DNA from: Caryophanon latum
GTDB taxonomy: Bacteria; Bacillota; Bacilli; Bacillales_A; Planococcaceae
Direction of reading: 5' to 3'
DNA: 64,000 nucleotides
Assembly: GCF_001700325.1 (NCBI RefSeq)
Contig: NZ_MATO01000029.1
Location: 1 to 64,000 of the forward strand
The notes under the pieces were generated by a model that was not told where the DNA came from, made no database searches, and saw only the letters and a program-made list of their open reading frames with translations. Made by a program: the position numbers and the translations under genes. Below are positions 35,077 through 44,386 of the stretch, piece by piece (positions within the stretch are counted from its first letter, which is position 1; each line of letters opens with the position of its first letter).

Positions 35077-35872
35077 AGTTCGTTGCCGGTGGTGTCGTAT
35101 CGCTTTCAACTTCGATTTGTGTACCATCTTCTAAGACGCGTTGTTGAACTAATACTTCTACACGACGGTTTTTCGAACGCCCTTCTGCTGTGCCATTATC
35201 TGCAATCGGGTGGTATTCACCATATCCTTTTGCACTAAAATGTAACGGATCCAGCGCCGGGTTTGAATCAATTAATAATTTCAAGAAGTTTACTGCACGC
35301 ATTACACTTAACTCCCAGTTTGATTCAAATGCTGGAGAGTTAATTGGCACGTTGTCAGTATGCCCCGTAATGACAACATTACGTGCTGGGTCAAACACAA
35401 GTAATTCCGACAATTCATTTGCAAGCTGTCTATTATCAGCTGCAATCGTCGCAGAGGCTGGAGCGAATAATACGCCATCTCGAATCGTCACAAGTAAGCC
35501 TTCGTCAGTCATCGTCGTTTCCAATGAACCTTCTAATTCATTTACGGCAATAAAATTATCAACGTTTGCTTGGATTTCTTGTAATTCTTTTTGGTCCATA
35601 TTATACGCTGCTTGCGAATTTTCTTGCTTCTTTATTGTTGTGTCAGTCTCCATCGGTTCAACAGGTGATGGATACTCCATAACACTTTCTCCACCCATGA
35701 AAATCGAGTTGAACACCGTTGACATTTCGTTCAACTTTTTTTGATCAACTGTACTCGACGCAAATAATACAATGAAAAGTGCTAATAATAAAGTTAAAAT
35801 ATCAGCGTAAGGAACTAGCCAGGATTCATCGACGTGATCCTCATGCTTATGCTTTTTATGACGTTTAGCCAA
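35075..35872 (-). CDS. motB: Flagellar stator protein MotB
   Basis: 265-residue stator subunit that couples proton flow to flagellar rotation. Short basic N-terminus, single membrane helix with the proton-carrying Asp24 in SWLVPYADILTLL, and a C-terminal OmpA-like peptidoglycan-binding domain (ITGHTDNVP, FSAKGYGEYHP, NRRVEV). The sequence around Asp24 resembles H+-type MotB rather than Na+-type MotS. TTG start preceded by GGGAGG; overlaps motA by 8 bases, so translation is coupled. Confidence 0.95.
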   Translation of the reverse strand: MAKRHKKHKHEDHVDESWLVPYADILTLLLALFIVLFASSTVDQKKLNEMSTVFNSIFMGGESVMEYPSPVEPMETDTTIKKQENSQAAYNMDQKELQEIQANVDNFIAVNELEGSLETTMTDEGLLVTIRDGVLFAPASATIAADNRQLANELSELLVFDPARNVVITGHTDNVPINSPAFESNWELSVMRAVNFLKLLIDSNPALDPLHFSAKGYGEYHPIADNGTAEGRSKNRRVEVLVQQRVLEDGTQIEVESDTTPPATN

Positions 35873-36662
35873 GGTCGCCTCCCTCGCTTCCCTTTCCTGT
35901 AATTTGCTTACGTTCTGATGCTGGTAAATATGATGCTAATTTTTGTTGGATGACTTTTGCTGATTCACCTTCTAATACAGATAAAACGCCTTCAATCATC
36001 ATACGTTTTTGTTTTGATTCTACCGCTGATTTACGTTTCATTTTGTTCGCAAATGGATGCCATAATACGTAACCAGTGAAGATCCCTAATAATGTCGCAA
36101 CGAATGCCGCTGAGATGGCATGACCTAACTTGTCGATATCAGACATGTCGGCTAATGCCGCGATTAAACCTACTACCGCTCCTAGTACCCCAAGAGTCGG
36201 TGCATATGTACCTGCTTGTGTGAAAATCGCAGCTCCAGATGCATGTCGATCTTCCATCGCTTCTACTTCTTCTGTTAAAACGTCGCGAATGTAATCCGCA
36301 TTTTGACCATCAATCGCTAATGTTAAGCCGCTTTTTAAGAAATCGTCCTCAATTTCACTAACTGGGCCTTCTAGCGCTAATAAGCCTTCACGACGAGCTA
36401 GCTCGCCCCATTTCCCAAACAGCTCAATAATTTCAGCGTTTTCAGGCAATTTTGTTTCCGTGAATAAAATTTTGAAAATGCTTGGAATTCGCTTTAACTC
36501 TTTCATTGGGAATGCAATGATTACTGTCGCTAACGTACCACCGATAATGATTAATAATGCGGCTGGTACGAATAAGTTCGTAATCGGTACACCTTTCATT
36601 ACAATCCCTGCGAGTAAAGTAACGAAGCCAAACACTACACCAACAACTGATGATATATCCAT
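35865..36662 (-). CDS. motA: Flagellar stator protein MotA
   Basis: 265-residue stator subunit with four membrane helices (about 3-25, 32-52, 150-172, 182-202) and a large cytosolic loop that contacts the FliG rotor. Family features: GAVVGLIAALADM in helix 3 and ISAAFVATLLGIFTGYVLWHPFANKMKRKS after helix 4. TTGGAGG precedes the ATG. First gene of motAB; a candidate sigma-D promoter lies upstream. Confidence 0.95.
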   Translation of the reverse strand: MDISSVVGVVFGFVTLLAGIVMKGVPITNLFVPAALLIIIGGTLATVIIAFPMKELKRIPSIFKILFTETKLPENAEIIELFGKWGELARREGLLALEGPVSEIEDDFLKSGLTLAIDGQNADYIRDVLTEEVEAMEDRHASGAAIFTQAGTYAPTLGVLGAVVGLIAALADMSDIDKLGHAISAAFVATLLGIFTGYVLWHPFANKMKRKSAVESKQKRMMIEGVLSVLEGESAKVIQQKLASYLPASERKQITGKGSEGGDLG

Positions 36663-36696
36663 TTCTCTACCTCCAACAACTTACTCATTCTCTTTT

Positions 36697-36723
36697 ATTT
36701 CGACACGTATGCGCTATGCTTAA
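36697..36723 (-). promoter_or_regulatory. Candidate sigma-D promoter for motAB
   Basis: On the minus strand GTCGAAAT (36704-36697) matches the sigma-D -10 GCCGATAT at 6 of 8 positions, and TTAA (36723-36720) sits 15 bases upstream where TAAA is expected. Confidence 0.42.
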
Positions 36724-36792
36724 ACACAGTATATAAATATTCCCGTATTTTTTCGATGTAAATGTACTGAATTAGTCACTGTCTCGTAACAT

Positions 36793-36822
36793 TTGATTAT
36801 TTCGAATTAATATTGTTACTAT
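36793..36822 (+). promoter_or_regulatory. Candidate sigma-A promoter for the aminopeptidase gene
   Basis: TTGATT (36793-36798), 18-base spacer, TACTAT (36817-36822). Confidence 0.45.
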
Positions 36823-36854
36823 AGGGGATGAACATATTGAGAGGAGTTAAGAAA

Positions 36855-38090
36855 ATGGACTTAACATTTGAACAAAAATTATCGAACTACGCTGAATTAG
36901 CTGTAAAAGTAGGTGTAAATATCCAAAAAAATCAGTTTCTTTACATTACAGCCGCTGTCGACAACATGGACTTTGTGCGCCTCGTAACGAAAAAAGCATA
37001 TGAGGCGGGCGCTCGCCAAGTGTTCGTTGATTTAGTAGACGACGAGCTAACACGTTTACGCTACGAGCTCGCACCAGACGATTCATTCGACTTCTTCCCT
37101 GAGTGGAAAAAGCTTGAGCGCGAATCACTTGCTGAGCAAAACTGCGCGTTCATGAGCATCGTGTCACAAAGCCCTGACTTATTAAAAGGCATCGACGGCA
37201 CGCGCATTGCTGCGGCGCAAAAAGCAGCGGCGCAAGCATTGTATAAATACCGCGAGTACGCACAGTCAGACAAAATTAGCTGGACTGTAATTGCCGCACC
37301 GTCACAAGCTTGGGCTGCAAAAGTATTCCCTGAACTTCCAGCGAGCGAGCAAGTTGCGGCGCTATGGGAAGCAATCTTTAAAGCAACACGCGCTGACTTA
37401 CAAGCACCAATCGACGCATGGGTAACGCATAACGACACGCTACACGAAAAAGTTGAATATTTAAATGCTAAAAAGTATGCGAAGCTTCATTATCAAGCAC
37501 CAGGCACAAATTTAACGGTCGCACTACCAGACGGACATTTATGGTGTGGTGCAGGAAGCGTCAACGTAAACGGCACACAATTTATGGCAAACATGCCGAC
37601 AGAGGAAGTGTTCACAACCCCTCATCGCGACGGTGTGGACGGCTACGTATCGAGCTCGAAGCCACTTAGCTACGGCGGCAACATTATCGACAACTTTAAA
37701 TTAACATTTGAGAGCGGTCGCATCGTGGACGTTACAGCCGAGCAAGGCGAGGACATTTTAAAATCGCTCGTTGAAACAGATGAAGGCTCGCACTATTTAG
37801 GTGAAGTTGCACTCGTGCCGCATGAATCACCAATTTCAGCATCTGGCTTACTTTTTTACAACACGCTATTTGACGAAAATGCATCCAACCACTTCGCACT
37901 CGGCAGCGCGTATGCATTTTGCTTAGAAGGCGGCAAAGAAATGTCTCAAGAAGAATTAGCAGCGCACGGACTAAACCGTTCATTAACGCACGTTGATTTC
38001 ATGGTCGGCTCTGCGCAAATGGACATTGACGGCATTACAGCGGACGGACAAGTCGAGCCAATTTTCCGCGCAGGCAATTGGGCATTTTAA
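36855..38090 (+). CDS. M29 family aminopeptidase (AmpS/AmpT type)
   Basis: 411-residue metallo-aminopeptidase. C-terminal metal-ligand motifs of family M29 are visible: TPHRDGVDGYV, EALVPH-type segment GEVALVPHESP, FNNLFDENASNHFALG and SLTHVDFMVGS. Releases N-terminal amino acids from peptides in the cytosol, using cobalt, zinc or magnesium. ATG at 36855 follows GAGGAG; the frame is open upstream but without a ribosome site. Divergent from motAB. Confidence 0.9.
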   Translation: MDLTFEQKLSNYAELAVKVGVNIQKNQFLYITAAVDNMDFVRLVTKKAYEAGARQVFVDLVDDELTRLRYELAPDDSFDFFPEWKKLERESLAEQNCAFMSIVSQSPDLLKGIDGTRIAAAQKAAAQALYKYREYAQSDKISWTVIAAPSQAWAAKVFPELPASEQVAALWEAIFKATRADLQAPIDAWVTHNDTLHEKVEYLNAKKYAKLHYQAPGTNLTVALPDGHLWCGAGSVNVNGTQFMANMPTEEVFTTPHRDGVDGYVSSSKPLSYGGNIIDNFKLTFESGRIVDVTAEQGEDILKSLVETDEGSHYLGEVALVPHESPISASGLLFYNTLFDENASNHFALGSAYAFCLEGGKEMSQEELAAHGLNRSLTHVDFMVGSAQMDIDGITADGQVEPIFRAGNWAF

Positions 38091-38177
38091 GTTATAAATG
38101 ATTATTTTTTCTACAAAAATACATTTTTTTGTTATACAATAGATAGAATACATCGTTTCTAAAGGAGTGAATTGTAA

Positions 38178-38354
38178 ATGGATGTTGGCACGTTCGCTGA
38201 ATACTTAACGACAGTTTTAGGCTACACTATACTCATTTTAGTTGCACTCGGTTATTTTATTTTTGTATTATTCCAAGGGTTAAATACGAACGATGCGCTC
38301 ATTATTGATCACAAACCTGTGACAAATGAGCATGTTGCACAAACAAAGCATTAA
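38178..38354 (+). CDS. Small single-pass membrane protein (58 aa)
   Basis: Short gene of 59 codons including stop. AAAGGAG lies 10 bases before the ATG. The translation begins MDVGTFAEYLTTV, has one hydrophobic helix (LGYTILILVALGYFIFVLF) and ends in a polar tail NEHVAQTKH. Not recognised. A hairpin follows at once (38361-38409), which supports it as an independent unit. Confidence 0.68.
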   Translation: MDVGTFAEYLTTVLGYTILILVALGYFIFVLFQGLNTNDALIIDHKPVTNEHVAQTKH

Positions 38355-38718
38355 GGTAAGGCGAGCAGCACGAGCACGGCATTTAACTGCCTATACTTAT
38401 GCTGCTCGCTTTATCGTTGCTCTCAACAGCTTTCATGCAGACGGTAGCTCGTGTAATAGCGTTTGCTGTCTTTCTTAATTCTCACCGTTAAATTAAAGTC
38501 TCCGTCATTAGTACTCGCAGCACCGAACTGAAACTAAAGTAGCAATTACGACCATTTATAACTTTTTCGTTATATCTTTATAAAAAATAAATATATGAAT
38601 TTTTCGACAACACGCTCACTTCCCTCTATATTTCGTTAAAAAATTTTTGAAAATTGCTAGTATTACACTAATTGTTCCTTATATCAAGTAAAATATAAGA
38701 AAAGGATGGTGCAAACAA
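38355..38718. other. 364-bp intergenic region before the carbonic anhydrase gene
   Basis: Holds a terminator-like hairpin (GCGAGCAGCA 38361-38370 with 38400-38409, 29-base loop), then an AT-rich stretch. I see no gene or clear repeat. AAAAGGATGG before the next start is that gene's ribosome site. Confidence 0.55.
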
Positions 38719-39321
38719 ATGTCAATGTTAGACGAAATTTTAAAATTTAACGACTCATTCGTTGAGTACAAAATGTATGAGCCATATATTACAACGAAAT
38801 ACCCTGACAAACGAATTGTTATTTTATCGTGTATGGATACACGTTTAGTAGAATTATTACCGAAAGCGATGAACTTACGTAACGGCGATGTGAAAATCGT
38901 TAAAAGTGCAGGTGCATTAGTTGCACATCCATTCGGCTCGATTATGCGTAGTTTACTTGTGGCGGTATACGCACTCCAAGCAGACGAAGTATATGTAATC
39001 GGACATTACGACTGCGGCATGAGCTCAGTCGATCCAATTGCTTTAATCGATGAAATGAAAGCACGTGGCATTACGGAAGAAACATTAAACATCGTCAACT
39101 ACTCAGGTGTTGATTTAAAAGGTTGGTTACGCGGCTTCGGTGACGTAGCGACGAGCGTAACGAAAAGCTGTGACGTCATTCGCAATCACCCATTAATGGT
39201 GCCTGACATTCCAGTTCACGGTTTAATTATCGATCCAAGCTCTGGGAAACTCGATTTAATCGTCGATGGCAACAAACCAAACGGCGCATTAAACAAACCA
39301 ATTACAGAACGCGCAGAATAA
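38719..39321 (+). CDS. Beta-class carbonic anhydrase
   Basis: 200-residue zinc enzyme interconverting CO2 and bicarbonate. Ligands Cys38 in SCMDTR (with the Asp-Arg dyad) and His/Cys in IGHYDCGMSS are present; the type is the YtiB-like short subclass. AAAAGGATGG precedes the ATG. Monocistronic with terminator. Confidence 0.92.
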   Translation: MSMLDEILKFNDSFVEYKMYEPYITTKYPDKRIVILSCMDTRLVELLPKAMNLRNGDVKIVKSAGALVAHPFGSIMRSLLVAVYALQADEVYVIGHYDCGMSSVDPIALIDEMKARGITEETLNIVNYSGVDLKGWLRGFGDVATSVTKSCDVIRNHPLMVPDIPVHGLIIDPSSGKLDLIVDGNKPNGALNKPITERAE

Positions 39322-39341
39322 CAAACAAGTAGACACAAAAC

Positions 39342-39380
39342 AAAGCGTTATCAGGAAATGTACTTTCCCGATAACGCTTT
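39342..39380. terminator. Terminator between convergent genes
   Basis: 17-bp stem with one mismatch (39342-39358 with 39364-39380). Confidence 0.75.
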
Positions 39381-39442
39381 TACTGTTCTCCGTTGAACCT
39401 CATCCATCGAACGCTTGCAATTCACTTTTGCTTCCCACTTTT

Positions 39443-40006
39443 TTATTCCTCGTTCATTGCATTGTAGTCATCCACAAGTAACGCATATAAATAATGATCT
39501 TGCCATGTGCCATTAATGAATAATAGCTGACGAAGCAGTCCTTCACGCACGAAGCCATTTTTCTCTAGCACGCGAATCGAGCCGATATTGTTTGGTGACA
39601 CGTATGCCTCTAATCGATGAAGTTTCGCCGTTTGAAATGCGAATTGAATCGCAAGTGATAGCGCCTCTGATGCGATTCCTCGCCCGACAAACTTCTCGTC
39701 GATTGAGTAGCCAATCAATCCACTTGCGTACGGCAGCCGCTTCATCGAAAAAAGCGACACTTGCCCGATTAACTGCGTCGTCTCCTGATCAAAAATGCCG
39801 AACACATACTCGCGATTTGCACGCATTAAATTGAGACTTTCAACAATTTTACGATATTGCGTGTCATACGTATAAAAATGATCATGGTGCAGCGGCTCAA
39901 ACTGCGACCAATGATATTTATTGCGCGCGACAAGCTGCGTTACTTGCTGCGCGTCATTTACAGTAAACGTCCGTAATATAACCTTTTTCCCCGTTACGAT
40001 GACCAC
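39443..40006 (-). CDS. RimJ/RimL-type GNAT acetyltransferase
   Basis: 187 residues from a GTG start; I chose 40006 because AAGGA lies 7 bases upstream of it, overlapping the pepF stop, whereas the ATG at 40048 (201 residues) would overlap pepF by 38 bases and has no ribosome site. The fold is that of protein N-terminal acetyltransferases: KVILRTFTVNDAQQV, the acetyl-CoA loop KFVGRGIASEAL and ENNIGSIRVLEKNGF-like region (PNNIGSIRVLEKNGF). Target unknown. Last gene of the PPK2-pepF operon. Confidence 0.85.
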   Translation of the reverse strand: MVIVTGKKVILRTFTVNDAQQVTQLVARNKYHWSQFEPLHHDHFYTYDTQYRKIVESLNLMRANREYVFGIFDQETTQLIGQVSLFSMKRLPYASGLIGYSIDEKFVGRGIASEALSLAIQFAFQTAKLHRLEAYVSPNNIGSIRVLEKNGFVREGLLRQLLFINGTWQDHYLYALLVDDYNAMNEE

Positions 40007-40010
40007 GTCG

Positions 40011-41804
40011 TCATCCTTGCTGAATAAGTTGAATAAACGCTTCCACATCGGCTACGCATAACGCGATTCCTTTTTCCCAAAAATCGAGCGTCGTAATGTC
40101 CTCACCTAAATGCTTCATCGCCAGCTCCTCGACCGTCATGACAGCTGTGTCGCGCAGCAACGCCATATACTTTTGTTCAAAGCTTGTACCTTGCTGCTGT
40201 GCATGGGCATAAATGCTAAGTGAGAATAAATAGCCGAACGTGTATGGGAAGTTATAAAACGGCACGCCTGTAATGTAAAAGTGCATTTTCGACGCCCAAA
40301 AATGCGGATGTGCCTCGCCTAATGCCTCACCGAATGCCTCATGTTGCGCCTCATACATTAGCTCATTTAAACGCTTCGCCGATACGATGCCAGCTTTGCG
40401 CTCCTCGTAAAAGCGCGTCTCGAATAAAAAGCGTGCATGAATGTTCATGAAAAATGCAACCGAGCGCTGAATTTTATCTTCAAGTAAGTTGAGCTTTTCC
40501 ACTTTCGTCGTTGCTGCTTGCACAGCGGCGTCTGACACGATCATTTCCGCAAATGTCGATGCTGTTTCCGCAACGTTCATCGCGTAGCTGCGGTTTAACA
40601 CATGCACTGGTCGTAGCGCATATGAGTGGAATGCATGCCCTAGCTCATGTGCAAGCGTTGAAATGTTTGACATCGTGCCTGAATACGTCATGAAAATGCG
40701 CGACTGCTGTGACATTGGCAGCCCTGTACAAAAGCCGCCTGGACGTTTATTATCGCGGTTTTCCGCTTCAATCCAGCCGTCCTCAAACGCAGTGCGCGCA
40801 AAGTTTGCTAGCTCTGGTCCAAACTTCTCAAACTGCGTTAAAATAAACTGCGCCCCTTCTGAATACGGCATTGTTGAAACGCTTTCTGTAATCGGTGCAT
40901 CGAAATTGTACCAATCCATTTTGTTTGTGCCAAATAGTTTTGCCTTCTTTTGTAAAAAGTCGATAAATGGTTGCTTGTTGTTACAAATTGCTTGCCACAT
41001 CGCATCGAGCGTTTTTTGCTGCATGCGATTAATGCGCAGCGGCTCATCTAACACATTGTCCCAGCCGCGCTTTTCGTACGTCGCTAAGCGGAAACCTCCT
41101 AAATGGTTGAGCACTTTTGCAAAAAATTCCTCGCGCTCTGTAAACACTTGCTCAAGCGCTTCAAATGCCGCTTTACGCACGTTTACATCTGGATGCGAGC
41201 TTAAATTGTTCGCCTGTCCAATCGATAACGTTTGCGCTTGCCCGTCCACTTCGACTTCCACTTTTAAATCGCTAATGAGCAAGTTATAATATTGCCCCCA
41301 TGCCTCGTAGCCGTCTACTTGCAGCGCTGAAATGAGTGCTTCCTCTTTCGGTGATAGCTCAAGCTTTGCCGTGTCGCGCATTTCCGTCAAAATAAACGTA
41401 AATTCGGCTAGTGGCGACTGCGCAAGTAACGATTCAAACAACGCATCGTCTAGCTCTGTTAAACGCTGCTGTAGCGTTAAATGCACGGGCGCAAATGTCG
41501 CACGCATCGATGATAACTGCCCTTGTAATACGAGCGCTTCTTTGTCTTGCGTATTTTGTGCCGTTAAGCAAGAGATGAATCCTGCTGCTTGGCGCATTTG
41601 AAGCGATACGTGCGCGATGTCCTCTAGCACTTGACGTAACGTAGGCGCATCGTTCTCTGATGTTAATTGTAGCTGCTGTAAAGTTTCGGCTAGTGTGTCA
41701 ATCTGATTCGGTAATGCATCAAGATGTGCCCGAAAAGCAGGTGAGGCACTTCCCCCTTCAAAAAACACATCTAAATCCCACACTTCTGGATAATGCGTCG
41801 TCAT
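40011..41804 (-). CDS. pepF: M3 family oligoendopeptidase F
   Basis: 597-residue zinc metallopeptidase of the PepF/YjbG group that degrades peptides of about 7-17 residues in the cytosol. Zinc motif HELGH in TLAHELGHAFHSYA (about residue 388) with the downstream Glu in the MNVAETASTFAE helix. N-terminal helical lobe of about 200 residues typical of M3B. AAAGGAG precedes the ATG. 14-base gap from the PPK2 gene. Confidence 0.93.
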   Translation of the reverse strand: MTTHYPEVWDLDVFFEGGSASPAFRAHLDALPNQIDTLAETLQQLQLTSENDAPTLRQVLEDIAHVSLQMRQAAGFISCLTAQNTQDKEALVLQGQLSSMRATFAPVHLTLQQRLTELDDALFESLLAQSPLAEFTFILTEMRDTAKLELSPKEEALISALQVDGYEAWGQYYNLLISDLKVEVEVDGQAQTLSIGQANNLSSHPDVNVRKAAFEALEQVFTEREEFFAKVLNHLGGFRLATYEKRGWDNVLDEPLRINRMQQKTLDAMWQAICNNKQPFIDFLQKKAKLFGTNKMDWYNFDAPITESVSTMPYSEGAQFILTQFEKFGPELANFARTAFEDGWIEAENRDNKRPGGFCTGLPMSQQSRIFMTYSGTMSNISTLAHELGHAFHSYALRPVHVLNRSYAMNVAETASTFAEMIVSDAAVQAATTKVEKLNLLEDKIQRSVAFFMNIHARFLFETRFYEERKAGIVSAKRLNELMYEAQHEAFGEALGEAHPHFWASKMHFYITGVPFYNFPYTFGYLFSLSIYAHAQQQGTSFEQKYMALLRDTAVMTVEELAMKHLGEDITTLDFWEKGIALCVADVEAFIQLIQQG

Positions 41805-41818
41805 GTCAATCGCTCCTT

Positions 41819-42583
41819 TTATTGTTTCGTTTCTTTATCGATAATGTTCGTTAATTGTAAGCCGCGCTTTTTCGCTTCTTTTTCAAGCTGCTTTAACGTC
41901 TCACGCAATACTTTCACACGCGCGTATTGCTTGTTGTTTCCTTCAACTAAAATCCACGGAGCGTTTTTCTTATCCGTTTTTTCAAACATATCGTCTGCTG
42001 CTTCGCGGTATTTCGGGAATTTTTCACGGTTGCGCCAATCTTCATCCGTTAGCTTCCACGATTTGTACGGATCATTTTTACGTTGCTCAAAGCGCTGTAG
42101 CTGCTCATCCTCCGATACGTGTAACCAAAACTTTAAGACGATGTAGTTTTCATCTGTTAATTGACGCTCGAACTCGTTAATTTCGTCGTATGCGCGCGTC
42201 CATTGCTCTGTGCGTGCGAAGCCTTCAATGCGCTCTACTAACACACGTCCGTACCATGAGCGATCAAAAATAGCGATTTGGCCGTATTGTGGTAAGCGCG
42301 TCCAGAAGCGGTATAAGTAGTGATATTCTTTTTCGTGTGGACGTGGCGCAGCGATTGGATGTACGACGTAGCCACGTGGGTCTAAGCGCTCTGTTAAACG
42401 TTTAATTGCGCCACCTTTACCTGCTGCGTCCATCCCTTCAAACACGAGCACGAGACTTAAATTGTTGTGGCGTAAAAATTGCTGTGCGTTGAGCATTTCG
42501 TATTGTAGCTTTTTAATTTCTTTTTTATATTTTGATTTTTCGATCGTTTTGTCGAGCTGTAAATCTGCTAATTGTTGAACCAT
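41819..42583 (-). CDS. Polyphosphate kinase 2 family protein
   Basis: 254-residue PPK2-type phosphotransferase that moves phosphate between polyphosphate and nucleotides. Walker A GMDAAGKGGAIKRL, lid-region RPHEKEYHYLYRFW and Walker B IAIFDRSWYGRVL. Single-domain length fits class I or II (NDP or AMP as acceptor); class cannot be fixed by eye. AAAGGGAG precedes the ATG. First gene of an operon with pepF and an acetyltransferase. Confidence 0.9.
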   Translation of the reverse strand: MVQQLADLQLDKTIEKSKYKKEIKKLQYEMLNAQQFLRHNNLSLVLVFEGMDAAGKGGAIKRLTERLDPRGYVVHPIAAPRPHEKEYHYLYRFWTRLPQYGQIAIFDRSWYGRVLVERIEGFARTEQWTRAYDEINEFERQLTDENYIVLKFWLHVSEDEQLQRFEQRKNDPYKSWKLTDEDWRNREKFPKYREAADDMFEKTDKKNAPWILVEGNNKQYARVKVLRETLKQLEKEAKKRGLQLTNIIDKETKQ

Positions 42584-42629
42584 GTAAACATCTCCCTTTT
42601 TGTTATGTAGGCTCTTAATGCGCTACGTT

Positions 42630-42785
42630 GCTTCACGTCGAGGTGGACTCTATTTCCCGCGATGAACTGTGCTATTATGTTGATTAGCCATTCAATTTGG
42701 CAGTGCGCGTATTGCGGCTCGTGGTGCTCCTGCGGTTACTCGTCGCAAATAAATCTCCTGGGGCTCACCGCCCGCGCTCTGCCAT
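42630..42785. repeat. Interspersed repeat, composite copy R8
   Basis: Starts TTCACGTCGAGGTGGACTCT and ends GGGGCTCACCGCCCGCGC. Contains CTGCGGTTACTCGTCGCAAA, which recurs in R11 (CTGCGATTACTCGTCGCAAA) and in the fragment beside R1. Not a simple subfamily A or B copy; it seems rearranged. Confidence 0.65.
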
Positions 42786-42913
42786 GACAAAGCCACATTG
42801 ATCTCAGTTTTGTAGCTGAAAACAACCGACTTAGCTGTATAAAAGTGGCTTATCAACAGACATAGAACCTATCTTTATTGTACTTGACTAGGCTAAAAAT
42901 TGGTATTTATAAA

Positions 42914-42943
42914 AAGCCCCTTGAAAATAAATTCAAGCGGCTT
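42914..42943 (-). terminator. Terminator after the ATP-grasp gene
   Basis: 12-bp stem with one mismatch (42914-42925 with 42932-42943), T run on the minus strand. Confidence 0.7.
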
Positions 42944-42953
42944 CGCGTGCATG

Positions 42954-44168
42954 TTACCACACATTCTCTTTATATTTTTTGTAATAGTTCACTTGACGCA
43001 TCGCTAAGTACAGCTTGCGTTTGAAGTGCTTATCCTTTTTGTAAAACAGCGGATTCACGAGCTTCTTTTGTTTAATGAGGCGCTGAATGTCTTGCTTCAC
43101 TTGTGGATCGTCGACGAACTTCTTTAAGACGATTTTCGGCACGACTGAAAATAATACTTCACCATCTAAATATGTGCAGTCCTTTACTTTATTGCCGATT
43201 AAATCGTCGACAAAGTAGCGTGCCATATTATGACCGAGCGCTGTTACGTAATAGCTTGAGCGTCCTTGTCGAATGTTTACTTCGAACACTTTAAACTTAC
43301 CGTCGCGCTCGTCATATTTTAAATCGAAGTTCGCAAAGCCAACGTAGCCGACCGCTTCTAAAAATCCGACTAGCTTTTTCATCATGTCCTCGTTGTAGCG
43401 AGAAATGACCGCTGTGTAATTGCCGATTGCCGTTACAGTGTGCTCCTGTAACACAACTTGCCCAAACGATACGAGCTGCGGCTTCCCTTTAGAGCTCATG
43501 TACACAACCGAATCCCACATCGCTGTATCGTCACCTGGAATGTAATCTTGAATAATGAGCTCGTCCGTATAGCCACTTTCACGAATCATGTTAATGACGC
43601 GTGTTAGCTCTGCCTCGTCTTGCACTTTGTATACTTTTTGCTGCCCAGTAAACTTATGCTTGCTATACATAATGCCGTTGCTTGGCTTTACGATTACCGG
43701 GAACATCATGCGCTCGTTAAACGGTTCGTCGCTTGCACAGCTATAAAACTTCGTCGTCGGTGCGTCGATGCCGTAGCGCTCACATAGCTTGTAAAAGTTC
43801 GCCTTATATTGCAAGTCGTTCATAAGCTGCTCGTTTAAATAGTTAAACGTAAAATGCTCTTGTAGCACGTCACGATTTTCGACGATTAGGCGCACGTATA
43901 AGTCATTTGTGCCGACAAGCAGCAGCTGATTTGCTTTATTTTTATACTTTTTCGCAACGTTCGTTAAAATATTCGCAAATTGTTCTGGGTCTGCTAAGTT
44001 TTCGTCATATTCAATTTTTTGTGGAATATTGCTATAATTCGTAAATGGTAAAACACCTTTACCGACTAAAATCGGTTGGATATTATATTCTTCATGAAAA
44101 GAAATTGCCATGTTGTACGCATTAATATCCGTTCCAACAATGATTGGCAAAAATGGCTGTCGCTTCAT
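42954..44168 (-). CDS. ATP-grasp carboxylate-amine ligase, D-aspartate ligase (AslA)-like
   Basis: 404-residue ATP-grasp protein. The N-terminal FLPIIVGTDINAYNMAISF, IVKPSNGIMY, LIIQDYIPGDD, GFANFDLKYDERDG and VFEVNIRQGRSS closely follow the D-aspartate ligase Asl of Enterococcus faecium as I remember it. Asl adds D-Asp to the lysine of peptidoglycan precursors to build the interpeptide bridge. Genera of this group have L-Lys-D-Asp or L-Lys-D-Glu bridges, so either acceptor is possible. The ATG at 44168 follows GAGAGGAAG; an upstream ATG at 44210 is rejected. Cytosolic, monocistronic. Confidence 0.75.
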   Translation of the reverse strand: MKRQPFLPIIVGTDINAYNMAISFHEEYNIQPILVGKGVLPFTNYSNIPQKIEYDENLADPEQFANILTNVAKKYKNKANQLLLVGTNDLYVRLIVENRDVLQEHFTFNYLNEQLMNDLQYKANFYKLCERYGIDAPTTKFYSCASDEPFNERMMFPVIVKPSNGIMYSKHKFTGQQKVYKVQDEAELTRVINMIRESGYTDELIIQDYIPGDDTAMWDSVVYMSSKGKPQLVSFGQVVLQEHTVTAIGNYTAVISRYNEDMMKKLVGFLEAVGYVGFANFDLKYDERDGKFKVFEVNIRQGRSSYYVTALGHNMARYFVDDLIGNKVKDCTYLDGEVLFSVVPKIVLKKFVDDPQVKQDIQRLIKQKKLVNPLFYKKDKHFKRKLYLAMRQVNYYKKYKENVW

Positions 44169-44386
44169 AAAAATTCTTCCTCTCAAACTTAATGATACGT
44201 GTATGCTCACTAAGTAATATCATACACTAGGAATTCGAACATGTCTTAACAAAGTCTCGTATTATTTTTTTGTTGAAATGCATTCGTTTTTATTCCCAAA
44301 ATGAAAACAATCTCGTAAACTAAACTATATGGCTAAAATGAAATCGCACATGAAATAGACAATTTGAAAGATAAGGAGGTTTTGTC

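Larger units (their letters stand above)
42584..42953. other. 370-bp intergenic region
   Basis: Contains composite repeat R8 and, at 42914-42943, the terminator of the downstream minus-strand gene; both are listed separately. No coding sequence seen. Confidence 0.55.
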
